Assembly: GCA_050945515.1 (NCBI GenBank)
Contig: JBMNTB010000003.1
Location: 1-64,000, forward strand
From: UBA1046 sp050945515
GTDB lineage: Bacteria; Bacillota; Clostridia; Saccharofermentanales; DTU023
Length of the DNA: 64,000 nucleotides
Reading direction: 5' to 3'
Shown: positions 1-9,258 of the stretch, in pieces
Position numbering within the stretch: position 1 is the stretch's first letter
Layout: each line of letters opens with the position of its first letter
Translations under genes and position numbers: made by a program
The notes under the pieces: generated by a model
Databases searched by the model: none
What the model was told of the DNA's origin: nothing
Seen by the model: the letters and a program-made list of their open reading frames with translations, nothing else

Positions 1-3000
1 CTTTTCACGGTATACTAGCATTAGCAGTAATCCGCCGGCGGATAAGAGCAAAAGTGCCAGCCATGGTTCTTGGCCGCTGCCCTCTCCTGTTTTCGGTTTA
101 GCATCGCCGGGTTTGGTTTCTTGTTCGGTTTTCTGAGCAGTTTCTGCTTTGGTTTCTATCATGCCGTGGGCAGAACCTGACCTGGATACAATTTCCACCG
201 AGTGCTTGCCCGGCGACAGGGTCTCAAGGAATGCCGGTTTGAAGGTAACAATCGTCGAGCCTTCTTTCGCTTCATAGTTGGATTTATCTACCACTTTTCC
301 GTCTACTCTGACATATAAGAAGTCTTTGAAATCAGCATCCGATGTGAAGCTGGCGGGCTTGTTCGAACCCTTGATCCAGACCGGCGGTTGCTTAATCATT
401 TTATTTTTGCCGGGCTGTGTCGGATCAGACTGTGTTGGATCAGACTGTGTCGGATCGGGCTGCGTTGGATCAGACTGTGTCGGATAAGGCTGTGTCGGAT
501 CAGACTGTGTCGGATCGGGCTGCGTTGGATCAGACTGTGTCGGATCAGACTGTGTTGGATCAGACTGTGTCGGATCAGACTGTGTCGGATCAGACTGTGT
601 CGGATCAGACTGTGTCGGATCAGACTGTGTCGGATAAGGCTGTGTCGGATCAGACTGTGTCGGATCGGGCTGCGTTGGATCAGACTGTGTCGGATCGGGC
701 TGCGTTGGATCAGACTGTGTCGGATCAGACTGTGTCGTATTAGTCGGATCAGACTGTGTTGGTTCAGACTGTGTCGTATTAGTCGGATCAGACTGTGTTG
801 GATCAGACTGTGTCGGATAAGGCGGATCAGACTGTGTTGGATCAGACTGTGTTGGACCAGACTGTGTCGGATAAGGCGGATCAGACTGTGTTGGATCAGA
901 CTGTGTCGGATCAGACTGTGTCGGAACGGTTACAGTTGCAGTACCGGATTTAGTGCTGTCGCCATTTGAAGTTGCTTTTACGGTTAAGGTGAGCGCGTTT
1001 TCATCTGCAGCTACGGTAAGCACGCCGCTGTCGGAGATTGTCGTTCCGGGGTAGTTGTTATCTTCAACCGACCATGTAACCGTATCGTTATACGCTCCCG
1101 TTCCTGTCACGGTTGCGGTGAAGTTCTGTGTTTTACCAGTTTCTACACTTACGGTATTAGGAGCAACCGTGACGGAAGTGATGGTATACGCCGCTTCAAA
1201 AGCGCCGATGTCTACACCTGCGCCCTGCGGTCTGTGCGTGCCAAGCTGGTCCTTATCGGGTATCTTGACGCCGTTACCAATATCATCTCCGACGGACAGT
1301 CCTTTATCTATTGCCGAGCTGCCGGTGTCCAACATATAGATGTAGACTTTAACGGGGTCCGTTTCGGACGCTAAATCCGCGTTAAACCCCTTCAGCAGGG
1401 GGTTGGTTTGAATGAGATCCTCTATGTTTTTATTCGCCTCGTTTACAAGTATATAGGCTTCGACCACGCAGTTTTTCACGGTGAGGGTACTGCCGTTCTG
1501 ATAGATGTCCGGACCGCTGCTTTCGTTTTTGGCAGTGTTTCCCCACAGGATTGTGTTTGCCAGTGTCGGATTGGCGACTATGTTGAGCATCCCGCCGCCG
1601 TTACTCGCCTTGTTGCCAGAGAAGGTGCAGTTTACAACCGTCGGGCTGGAGTCATAGTTTTGCATCCCGCCGCCATTAATATTCGCCGTGTTGCCTGAAA
1701 AGGTGCAGTTTACCACCGTCGGGCTGGAGTCATAGTTTTGCATCCCGCCGCCATTACTCGCCGTGTTGCCGGAGAAGGTGCAGTTTACCACCGTCGGGCT
1801 GGATTTATTGTTGTACATCCCGCCGCCATTACTCGCCGTGTTGCCTGAAAAAGTGCAGTTTGCCACCGTCGGGCTGGATTTATTGTTGTACATCCCGCCG
1901 CCATCAAAATTCGCCTTGTTGCCGGAGAAGGTGCAGTTTACCACCGTCGGGCTGGAGTTATTGTTGAACATCCCGCCGCCGTGGCTGTTATTGTCGCCGT
2001 AAGGGTAATTTGCGTTCCCACCTGTCACGGTGAAACCGTCCAGACGCGTGTCGTCGGGTGTTGCACCCGACCCGCCCGTCACGACATGATAGACATTGCC
2101 TTGGCCGTCCAGGATGGTCACGTTATCAACCCAGTTGCGGGCGGATAGGCTCGTCTCTCCCCCGGCGAAGCCGCCGTAGACCTTGACGCCTTTCTTCAAA
2201 GTGAAGGTGTCCGTTTCGTCGGTGCTCAGAGTATAAGTCCCCTTAGCCACCAAGATTTCATGGCCATCTTGGGCTTTGTTATTCATTACGTCTTTCAAGT
2301 TCGACGAGGCATTGTCCCAGCTTGTGCCGTCCTGACTTCCTGCCCCGTTCTGTGTTACATACCACGTCTTTGTCAGCTCTGCGATATCAGCTTCAAAAGC
2401 ACCGATGTCTACATGTGCGCCCTGCGGTCTGACCGTGCCACGCTGATCCTTGTCGGGAACCTCGACGCCAGAACCTGCCACTACTTCCGTGCCGACGGGC
2501 AGTCCTCTATCTATCGCCGAGCTGCCGGTGGCCAATCCATAAATATACACATCAGCAGGAGTCGCAGGGGTGCCGCCCGTCTTATTCAATGCTTTCAGCT
2601 TGGGGGCATCATTAATGAGGTCTTGTTTGATCAAATCCTGATCCTGAATGTTTATGAATTTGCACTTGCTGTCCACATCGACCACGCAGTTTTTCAGGGT
2701 GAGAGTACCTTGAAACTGATAGATGTCCGCGCCGTCTTCGTCTCGGGCGGTGTTGCCCCACAGGATCGTGTTTGCCAGTGTCGGATTGGCGTATAAGTTG
2801 AACATCCCACCGCCAGTATTCGCCGTGTTGCCGGAGAAGGTGCAGTTTACCACCGTTGGGTTGGAGGAGTTATAGTTTTGCATCCCGCCGCCATTATGAT
2901 CCGCCGTGTTGCCGGAAAAGGTGCAGTTTACCACCGTCGGGCTGGAGTTCTCGTTGTACATTCCGCCGCCATTACTCGCCCTGTTGCCTGAAAAGGTGCA

Positions 3001-3681
3001 GTTCACCACCGTCGGGCTGGAGTTATTGTTTTGCATCCCGCCGCCATTACTCGCCGTGTTGCCTGAAAAGGTGCAGTTCACCACCGCCGGGCTGGAGTTA
3101 TTGTTATCCATCCCGCCGCCATTATAATTCGCCGTGTTGCCGGAGAAGGTGCAGTTCGCTACCGTCGGGCTGGAGTTATTGTTGTACATTCCGCCGCCTT
3201 GTAGGCCCGAGTTGTCGTGTTCAGCGGTATCTGCGTTCCCACCCGTCACGGTAAAACCGTCCAGACGCGTGTCGTCGGGAGTCGCATCCGACCCGCCCTT
3301 CACGACGTGTAAGTTCACACCATTGCCGCTCAAGGTGGTCACGTTATCAACCCAGTTGCGGTCGGATAGGCTCGTCTCTTCCCCGGTGAAGCCGCCGTAG
3401 ACCTTGACGCCTTTCTTCAAAGTGAAGGTATCCGTTTCGTCGGTGCCCGGAGTATAAGTCCCCTTAGCCACCCAGATTTCATGGCCTTCTTGGGCTTTGT
3501 TATTCATTACGTCGTTCAAGTTCGACGAGGCATTGGCCCAGCTTGTGCCGTCCTGATCTCCTGCCCCGTTCTGTGTTACGTACCACGTCGTCGTCGGTTC
3601 TGCGATAACCATCTCCGGCAAGAGCATCAGGCACATACATAGCGCCAGCAATGCTGAAAATGTCCTTTTTTTCATTTTCAT
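1..3681 (-). CDS. Wall-anchored beta-helix surface protein (C-terminus cut by window edge)
   Basis: An open frame of about 1,227 codons runs off the left edge. It starts at ATG 3681, with AGAGGA six bases upstream; a second in-frame ATG lies at 3675. The N-terminus is a signal peptide. Two homologous halves follow. Each opens with a WYVTQNGAG-type segment and carries six repeats of the form GGGMxNxxSSPTVVNCTFSGN, the pattern of right-handed parallel beta-helix adhesins. A bacterial Ig-like domain (about 1160-960) comes next, then a stretch of DPTQS pentapeptides, a short globular segment, and at 12-110 a KPKTGEG motif, a hydrophobic helix and basic residues. That end resembles a sortase signal with K in place of the usual L. 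Likely role: covalently anchored adhesin or matrix protein. The ligand is unknown. The stop codon is not in the window. Confidence 0.85.
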   Translation of the reverse strand, partial: MKMKKRTFSALLALCMCLMLLPEMVIAEPTTTWYVTQNGAGDQDGTSWANASSNLNDVMNNKAQEGHEIWVAKGTYTPGTDETDTFTLKKGVKVYGGFTGEETSLSDRNWVDNVTTLSGNGVNLHVVKGGSDATPDDTRLDGFTVTGGNADTAEHDNSGLQGGGMYNNNSSPTVANCTFSGNTANYNGGGMDNNNSSPAVVNCTFSGNTASNGGGMQNNNSSPTVVNCTFSGNRASNGGGMYNENSSPTVVNCTFSGNTADHNGGGMQNYNSSNPTVVNCTFSGNTANTGGGMFNLYANPTLANTILWGNTARDEDGADIYQFQGTLTLKNCVVDVDSKCKFINIQDQDLIKQDLINDAPKLKALNKTGGTPATPADVYIYGLATGSSAIDRGLPVGTEVVAGSGVEVPDKDQRGTVRPQGAHVDIGAFEADIAELTKTWYVTQNGAGSQDGTSWDNASSNLKDVMNNKAQDGHEILVAKGTYTLSTDETDTFTLKKGVKVYGGFAGGETSLSARNWVDNVTILDGQGNVYHVVTGGSGATPDDTRLDGFTVTGGNANYPYGDNNSHGGGMFNNNSSPTVVNCTFSGNKANFDGGGMYNNKSSPTVANCTFSGNTASNGGGMYNNKSSPTVVNCTFSGNTASNGGGMQNYDSSPTVVNCTFSGNTANINGGGMQNYDSSPTVVNCTFSGNKASNGGGMLNIVANPTLANTILWGNTAKNESSGPDIYQNGSTLTVKNCVVEAYILVNEANKNIEDLIQTNPLLKGFNADLASETDPVKVYIYMLDTGSSAIDKGLSVGDDIGNGVKIPDKDQLGTHRPQGAGVDIGAFEAAYTITSVTVAPNTVSVETGKTQNFTATVTGTGAYNDTVTWSVEDNNYPGTTISDSGVLTVAADENALTLTVKATSNGDSTKSGTATVTVPTQSDPTQSDPTQSDPPYPTQSGPTQSDPTQSDPPYPTQSDPTQSDPTNTTQSEPTQSDPTNTTQSDPTQSDPTQPDPTQSDPTQPDPTQSDPTQPYPTQSDPTQSDPTQSDPTQSDPTQSDPTQSDPTQSDPTQPDPTQSDPTQPYPTQSDPTQPDPTQSDPTQSDPTQPGKNKMIKQPPVWIKGSNKPASFTSDADFKDFLYVRVDGKVVDKSNYEAKEGSTIVTFKPAFLETLSPGKHSVEIVSRSGSAHGMIETKAETAQKTEQETKPGDAKPKTGEGSGQEPWLALLLLSAGGLLLMLVYREK
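416..925 (-). repeat. 15-bp tandem repeats encoding DPTQS pentapeptides
   Basis: About 33 tandem copies of a 15-bp unit (plus strand TCAGACTGTGTCGGA) lie inside the surface protein. Variants give TQPDP, PYP and PTNTT. All spacings keep the frame open on the minus strand. Read as protein it is a proline/aspartate-rich stalk between the Ig-like domain and the anchor. The copies are close to identical, so slippage could change stalk length without breaking the frame. Confidence 0.95.
1606..1995 (-). repeat. Beta-helix coding repeats, second half (about 75-81 bp units)
   Basis: Six near-identical units contain GTGCAGTTTACCACCGTCGG or close variants. Each encodes one beta-helix turn with NCTFSGN and GGGM motifs. 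DNA identity between units is very high, indicating recent expansion or gene conversion. Confidence 0.85.
2807..3205 (-). repeat. Beta-helix coding repeats, first half (about 75-81 bp units)
   Basis: Six units of the same family as 1606-1995. Together with flanking sequence they form a segmental duplication: 2400-3620 resembles 1170-2390 throughout, including the WYVTQNGAG opening and a closing segment with a DIGAFEA motif. Confidence 0.85.
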
Positions 3682-3766
3682 ATTCCTCTTATTATGTTTA
3701 TATTCCTCTTACGATATCTCGTTTTTACGACCCATCAAATGCGACTATTAGTCTTGGATTTTTTTA

Positions 3767-3795
3767 ATTGTACAACTTTTCTCTTTTAATATAAA
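3767..3795 (-). promoter_or_regulatory. Candidate promoter of the beta-helix surface protein
   Basis: On the minus strand TTTATA (3795-3790) and TACAAT (3772-3767) are 17 bp apart, 86 bp before the start codon. The surrounding DNA is AT-rich, so chance matches are possible. The rest of 3682-4212 holds no gene that I can support. Confidence 0.4.
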
Positions 3796-3994
3796 CTTTT
3801 TTTGTTATTTTAGTATTAATTTGCAGATTTGAGAGCCACCTGAATATAGATTCACTGCTTTTCATGTAGATAGTTTCGGGATGACATCAAACAGTCGAAA
3901 TCTGGGCTCATTTAGAGCGGAATATCGCTTTTTGCACCATTTCGCTTATTTTGGCATTCTCTTAAAACCTTGATTCATCAATGTTTCAAGGCAT

Positions 3995-4034
3995 AAAAAA
4001 GACGACTGGCGGATTGTATCCGTTTTGTCGTCTT
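3995..4034 (-). terminator. Rho-independent terminator, minus strand
   Basis: AAGACGAC (3999-4006) pairs with GTCGTCTT (4027-4034). Inside the loop GGAT and ATCC can also pair. On the minus strand the stem is followed by six T residues (3995-4000). It lies about 180 bp beyond the ATPase stop and is the likely end of that transcript. Confidence 0.65.
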
Positions 4035-4212
4035 GTTATCTTGGCTAAGAACTACAAAACTAATACAATCCACTTGAAAGTATGGCTTGGGTGCATTCGG
4101 GTGCAAAAATGAAACTGGGGTGCATTTCTAAAAATCGGGTGTACAAGTTAGTTTTAGGTGCCACGCCACGCTAAAGGGTGTATAGATTGTTCTGAGTGTT
4201 CGGATATATAGC

Positions 4213-5574
4213 TTATAGACACCAGCCCATATACAAGGGTAGATATACCCGGTCATTTTCAACGTGCATCTGTTTCGGGTGCAAGACATATTGTGTTCCA
4301 ATTCGCTTTCCAAACTTATTCTTAAACCTGTCCAAGGAAGTAGTACCATATTGGCGAGGGGACTTCACTTCGATGGGACTAATTCGCGGCTTACCGGCTG
4401 CATCGGCATAAGGACGAGTGATCAGAAAATCAATTTCCATGCGTTCTTCACCCTCTTTATGCCCCGATTGCGAGTAGAAAAAGAGCTTATGACCGCTAGC
4501 AACGAGCATTTGGGTAACAAGATTTTCTACCAGCATACCTTCATTAATTCCGATATTGCCCCTTAAAATAGAGCGATAAACCGTTTCGTCAGTGGCATCC
4601 TTATCCGCAAAAGCCAGTGTGACAAGTAGTCCCGTGTCGGCCATGTAGGACTTAAGTGATCTGTACTCTTTATTTAATGAAAGTCCCACGATGGGATCAG
4701 TAGATGCATAACATATATTACTTATGCGAGCATCTGCAAGCCAGAAGAAAGATTCCTCATAATCTCTCATGCGTGCATTTTTGTCCAAAGACGCCAGTGT
4801 AAATTTCTTTTCTCGCTTCGATAATTGCCCCGGAATGTTATCGAGTACGGATACAACCTTGAACTCGTAGCCCCTTGCAAATCTGGCAACATCGCTTCTA
4901 TATAAAGTAAGGATTTGCCTTTTTTCTTGATCGACAAGCGAGAAATTCCTTTTTTCAATATACGTTGCCACAACTTTTGGCATACCACCGACCAGCATAT
5001 ATTCACGCAACAGCCCGGAGGCACGCCTATGTAAACCTTCCGGCAAAGGTTTAAGCTCTTCAAATTGCTTACGAATCAGAGTTGACAAATTCTCCTCACC
5101 CATAGCCCAAAGGAACTCTTCAAAATCGAGCGGTTCAAGTGCTAACGTCTCCTCTTCAGAAGGAAGAACGATTTTATCAATATTTTGCTTGATAGAAAGT
5201 AAAGATACCGTCTCAATATAATCGTAACGACCATCGGCAATCAAATATTTTATTAAACCACGTGCTTGAGGAAACATCTGCACTTCATCAAATATCACCA
5301 GTGAGTTACCTTTGACTAAAGTGACACCATAAAATGCCTGAAGATATAAAAACAAGGTATCAAAGTCTGTACGATAATCTTCAAAGTAACTTTTGACTTC
5401 ATTCGGCGCTTGGAAGAAATCGATAACAAGGTAGGAGCTATATTCGTTTTTACCGAAAGTTTCAGCCAATGTGCTTTTGCCAACACGCCGTGCACCTTCT
5501 ATTAACAACGCGGTTTTTCCATGTGTATTATGTTTCCACTCGAGTAATTTGTCGTAGGCTTTTCGTTTGAGCAT
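4213..5574 (-). CDS. AAA ATPase of the AAA_14/DUF4143 type
   Basis: This 453-residue protein has a P-loop GARRVGKST (residues 27-35) and a Walker B LVIFDE (92-97). The remainder matches the layout of the AAA_14 plus C-terminal DUF4143 family, whose members often occur as isolated, horizontally moving genes; the C-terminal part carries a nuclease-like EIDFLI...PIEVKS pattern. The cellular role of the family is not established. The gene stands alone between its own promoter-like sequence (5634-5662) and terminator (3995-4034). The DNA is more AT-rich than the metabolic genes nearby, and a recombinase fragment lies just upstream, consistent with recent acquisition. Confidence 0.85.
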   Translation of the reverse strand: MLKRKAYDKLLEWKHNTHGKTALLIEGARRVGKSTLAETFGKNEYSSYLVIDFFQAPNEVKSYFEDYRTDFDTLFLYLQAFYGVTLVKGNSLVIFDEVQMFPQARGLIKYLIADGRYDYIETVSLLSIKQNIDKIVLPSEEETLALEPLDFEEFLWAMGEENLSTLIRKQFEELKPLPEGLHRRASGLLREYMLVGGMPKVVATYIEKRNFSLVDQEKRQILTLYRSDVARFARGYEFKVVSVLDNIPGQLSKREKKFTLASLDKNARMRDYEESFFWLADARISNICYASTDPIVGLSLNKEYRSLKSYMADTGLLVTLAFADKDATDETVYRSILRGNIGINEGMLVENLVTQMLVASGHKLFFYSQSGHKEGEERMEIDFLITRPYADAAGKPRISPIEVKSPRQYGTTSLDRFKNKFGKRIGTQYVLHPKQMHVENDRVYLPLYMGWCL

Positions 5575-5633
5575 GGTACATCCTCTGAACTTTCTTGAAA
5601 CTAATGAATAATTTTTTAGTTTGTATACCCCCT

Positions 5634-5662
5634 ACCATACACGAATTTTACACAATCTGCAA
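5634..5662 (-). promoter_or_regulatory. Candidate promoter of the AAA ATPase gene
   Basis: On the minus strand TTGCAG (5662-5657) and TATGGT (5639-5634) are 17 bp apart, 60 bp before the ATPase start. The sequence TCTGCAAAACT occurs twice on the plus strand, near 5656 and 5691, overlapping the -35 region, and may be an operator pair. Confidence 0.45.
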
Positions 5663-5711
5663 AACTTATTCAATTAAAATAATCACGTTCTGCAAAACTA
5701 AAGCGCAATAT

Positions 5712-6128
5712 CTATACACGTTTTGCAATTGTCAATGTACTTGTCAAGTTTAGTGGACACGAAAAATGTTTTTTAACGATATGTATTTTCGAAAGTAGAC
5801 ACAGCAAGCTTTTTTGATTGATTTTTATTTCTTGAACTTTATCAAATTCAGCTTTAGAAATAATTGCTGGATAATTCTCAGTACCAAGATAATGATAATT
5901 AGAAAGAATATTCGATAAAGTCTGTTTTCCCCAACGTGGTTTATTTTGAGGCGATGGGATTGACATAGATTCCAAAATTACTCTGATATAAGCAAGACTC
6001 TTTCCATCAAGATAGTACGAATAAATGAGTCTGACAGTTGCTGCCTGTCCCTCATTAATAATAATTTCACCATTGGCAGCACGGTCATAACCAAAAGCAA
6101 TTCTCTTTTGTTCGGATTTAAGATTCAT
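5712..6128 (-). pseudogene. Serine-recombinase fragment (Recombinase domain only)
   Basis: The 138-residue frame resembles the middle 'Recombinase' domain of large serine recombinases: a GYDRAANGEIIINEGQAATV segment, then a WGKQTLSNILSN-like segment and an ISKAEFDKVQ-like segment. There is no N-terminal resolvase catalytic domain, and the zinc-ribbon and coiled-coil region is absent. After about residue 105 the sequence stops looking like the family (from SLLCLLSKIHIV on) and reads through an insertion-sequence-like end before the stop. I read it as a disrupted remnant. Short stand-alone recombinase-domain proteins do exist, so expression cannot be ruled out. Confidence 0.65.
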
Positions 6129-6216
6129 GGTTTACCTCCGTTCCTTACCTTTACTAAGTTATTATAGCGGGAAAGAAAAAGTGGACGACATTAAATCAAT
6201 GTCTGTCCACTTAACT

Positions 6217-6219
<3 letters not shown>
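5745..6219. mobile_element. Insertion-sequence-like inverted ends around the recombinase fragment
   Basis: TGTCAAGTTTAGTGGACA (from 5745) and TGTCCACTTAACTTGGA (ending 6220) are imperfect inverted repeats, about 14 of 17 positions matching, facing each other across about 440 bp. They look like terminal repeats of an IS3-type element, but no transposase is present. The right copy overlaps the arm of the tRNA terminator, so part of the match could come from that hairpin. Confidence 0.35.
6172..6212 (-). terminator. Terminator of the tRNA-Gly/tRNA-Cys operon
   Basis: AAGTGGAC (6179-6186) pairs with GTCCACTT (6205-6212). Inside, GACATT pairs with AATGTC around a five-base loop. On the minus strand the stem is followed by TTTTTCTTT. 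It lies five bases beyond the CCA end of tRNA-Cys. Confidence 0.8.
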
Positions 6220-6291
<72 letters not shown>

Positions 6292-6298
6292 TTATAGA

Positions 6299-6328
6299 AC
6301 AACCGGCAACGGTTCTGTTGCCGGTTGT
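6299..6328 (-). other. Perfect 12-bp hairpin between the two tRNAs
   Basis: ACAACCGGCAAC and GTTGCCGGTTGT form an uninterrupted stem around a six-base loop, filling almost the whole spacer between tRNA-Gly and tRNA-Cys. There is no T-run on either side, so a terminator is unlikely. A processing signal for the tRNA precursor is a reasonable guess. Confidence 0.6.
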
Positions 6329-6331
6329 GTT

Positions 6332-6406
6332 TGGAGCGGGATACGAGATTCGAACTCGCGACTTTCACCTTGGCAAGGTGACACTCTACCACTGAGTTAA
6401 TCCCGC
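6332..6406 (-). tRNA. tRNA-Gly (GCC)
   Basis: The acceptor stem is GCGGGAT/ATCCCGC, the anticodon loop is TTGCCAA, the T-loop is TTCGAAT, and CCA is encoded. It is the first gene of a two-tRNA operon on the minus strand. Confidence 0.95.
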
Positions 6407-6446
6407 ATTCTAGTACCAGGCAAACTTTGTTGGTGAATGCCAGGTA

Positions 6447-6475
6447 ATACTAACAAAGATAATTATTAATGTCAA
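6447..6475 (-). promoter_or_regulatory. Promoter of the tRNA operon
   Basis: A consensus TTGACA (6475-6470) and TAGTAT (6452-6447) are 17 bp apart on the minus strand, 40 bp before tRNA-Gly. From 6476 to 6780 I see no supportable gene. Confidence 0.75.
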
Positions 6476-6780
6476 TTCAATTTGCCCGACACATTGCCCG
6501 ACATTGTAGTTAGTGAAGGGGGGGTGGATTAAAAATAAGATAACCTCACTTGTTGAAATTGTGGCCAACTTTCGGTGCCAGTACAAAGAGGCCGCTCCTC
6601 TGCAAGTTGAAACCGGTTGTAAAAACAGAAAAGAGATAGCTGCTTATATGGCTATGAACAAAAATAGAGGGCATCCAAGACACTTTTTCAGTACACTTAA
6701 ATAAGTGTTTTGAAATACCCCCTTCGGTCAATAGATTTGATTGTTGTTCCCGGTTCTGAATATCTGTGTCGTCCCTGGTT

Positions 6781-6810
6781 TTAGTATTCGTAACGAGGTG
6801 CTGTGGCAGT
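6781..6810 (-). pseudogene. Duplicated 3' end of ilvE (remnant)
   Basis: Read on the minus strand this gives T-A-T-A-P-R-Y-E-Y-stop, against T-T-T-V-P-H-Y-E-Y-stop at the end of ilvE 70 bp upstream. GTTACGAATACTA-like DNA is shared. A stop lies immediately before the short stretch, so only the last nine codons survive. It is probably a recombination scar. Confidence 0.4.
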
Positions 6811-6852
6811 TCAACGAGTTAAGCGCAGCCAAGGTGTGCAGCGGCAAAATCT

Positions 6853-7932
6853 CTAGTATTCGTAATGGGGCACAGTAGTGGTCCAACCGTAGGGGTCAGC
6901 ACTCTGTTGGCGCTGGATAGCGGTCAGTTCGTCGTAGAACATCTGGGCGATGGGGCCGATCTCGTAGTTGTTGATAGTGATCTTGCGATCGCCCCAGGCG
7001 AGTTCACCCACGGGGGTGATGACGGCTGCCGTACCTGTGCCGAAAGCTTCAGTTAAGAGGCCTTTGGCATGGGCCTCATAGAGCTCGGTCACGGGAATAC
7101 GGCGCTCTTCAACGGTAAGACCTTTGGCTCGGGCCATTTGCAGGATCGAGTCGCGGGTGATCCCGGGCAATATGGTGTCGCCCAGATCGGCCGTGACCAG
7201 TTTGCCGTCAATCACGAACATGATATTCATGGCACCGACTTCTTCGACATATTTTTGCTCTTTGCCGTCCAGCCAGAGTATCTGGCTATAGCCTTCGGCC
7301 GAGGCTTCCACAGCAGCTTTGAAGCTGGCTGCGTAATTGCCGCCGGTTTTGGCTCCTCCCATACCGCCTCTGACTGATCGGGCATAGCGGGTTTCAATGC
7401 GTATGCCTACCGGCTCCAGTCCTTCGGAGAAGTAGGCACCCGACGGGGAGCAGATTATGAAGTAAATATACCGTGAGGCAGCATGGGCACCGAGGTTTGC
7501 GCCATCGGCAATCATGGTGGGGCGGAGATAGAGGGAAGTGCCTGCGCTCTGCGGGACCCAGTTGCGATCAAGATCCAGAAGACGGCAGAGTGCTTCATAT
7601 TGGAATTCGACATCAAGTTCCGGCATGCAGGTTCTGACTGCACTCTGATTGAGACGTCGGGCATTGTCCTTGAAACGGAAGAGGCCGATTTCGCCATTAT
7701 CCAAGGCATAGGCCTTTGAGCCCTCAAAGACCTCTTGTCCATAGTGAAGCACGGGAGAGGCCGGATCCAGCGATAATTTCTGATAGGGGATTATACGCGG
7801 ATCGAACCAACCGCGGCCGGCTTCGTATTCTACGATAAACATATGGTCGGTAAAGATTTGGCCGAACCCCAGCTGGCTGTCATCTGCAGGTATGGCTTTA
7901 GGAGTTGTTGTTTTGGTGACGGAAATTTTCAT
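6853..7932 (-). CDS. ilvE: Branched-chain amino acid aminotransferase
   Basis: This 359-residue fold-type IV PLP enzyme has the usual length for the large bacterial branched-chain aminotransferase group. The PLP lysine is probably K195 in GGAKTGGNY, and GQEVFEG (65-71) is a typical N-terminal motif. It interconverts leucine, isoleucine and valine with their 2-oxoacids using glutamate/2-oxoglutarate. As last gene of the Vor-Buk-Ptb operon, its likely job is to feed branched 2-oxoacids to the oxidoreductase encoded upstream. Biosynthetic use in the reverse direction is also possible. The start has AAAGGA upstream. Confidence 0.93.
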   Translation of the reverse strand: MKISVTKTTTPKAIPADDSQLGFGQIFTDHMFIVEYEAGRGWFDPRIIPYQKLSLDPASPVLHYGQEVFEGSKAYALDNGEIGLFRFKDNARRLNQSAVRTCMPELDVEFQYEALCRLLDLDRNWVPQSAGTSLYLRPTMIADGANLGAHAASRYIYFIICSPSGAYFSEGLEPVGIRIETRYARSVRGGMGGAKTGGNYAASFKAAVEASAEGYSQILWLDGKEQKYVEEVGAMNIMFVIDGKLVTADLGDTILPGITRDSILQMARAKGLTVEERRIPVTELYEAHAKGLLTEAFGTGTAAVITPVGELAWGDRKITINNYEIGPIAQMFYDELTAIQRQQSADPYGWTTTVPHYEY

Positions 7933-7966
7933 AACGAATCCTTTCTTTTTTTACTGCGGATCAAAT

Positions 7967-8502
7967 TTAAACGCAAGCCGCTCCGCGCTGCAGTGCCTGC
8001 CGGTTGATTTCGACTAAATGGGCTTTTTTGCCGGTGAAGACATTGCGTAGCATATTAACGACTGTGTCAAATTTTAAGACTCCGGTGGCTTCAATGTAGG
8101 AGCCGAGCATGACCATATTGGCAACACGCATATTGCCCAGTTCAGCTGCAATATCCAGAGTAGGCACATAGATGGCCTTGACATCCGAGCGAGCCAACTT
8201 GCGCTTAATGATGGAATTATTGACGAATATATAGCCGCCTGATTTTACAGCCGGCTCAAATTTGTCCAGTGAGGGCAAATTCATAGCGATCAATTCGCTG
8301 GGTTGAAGGACGATAGGTGAGATGATCTCGGAGTCGGCAATCACAACGCTGCAATTTGCCGTGCCGCCGCGCATCTCCGGTCCGTAGGAGGGCAGCCAGC
8401 TGACATTGAGTCCCTCGGACAAGGCTGCTTCTGCCATTGTAGTGCCCATGGACATAACCCCCTGGCCACCAAAGCCTGCAATCAGAATTTCATTATAGGC
8501 CA

Positions 8503-8503
<1 letters not shown>
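7967..8503 (-). CDS. vorC: 2-oxoacid:ferredoxin oxidoreductase, gamma subunit
   Basis: This 178-residue protein opens with AGFGGQGVMSMG, the signature of the pyruvate/ketoisovalerate oxidoreductase gamma domain. It forms the CoA-site part of a Vor/Kor-type complex with the alpha and beta subunits encoded just upstream. Its ATG overlaps the stop of the beta subunit gene (TAATG), suggesting coupled translation. The order alpha-beta-gamma with a separate small ferredoxin fits four-subunit enzymes of the VOR/KOR group. Substrate choice (branched 2-oxoacids) is inferred from ilvE, ptb and buk next door. Confidence 0.9.
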
Positions 8504-9255
<752 letters not shown>

Positions 9256-9258
9256 GAT

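Noticed and set aside
416..925. Possible CRISPR array
   Set aside because: The units are 15 bp, contiguous, without spacers, and coding.
388..969. Long plus-strand open frames through the 15-bp repeat
   Set aside because: They arise because the repeat is free of stops in several frames. The minus frame is continuous with a signal peptide, domains and an anchor.
6513..6704. Small plus-strand open frame near the tRNA-Gly promoter
   Set aside because: No similarity that I recognise. It has a GGGGGGTGG run upstream but no promoter, and the minus frame over the same DNA is also open.
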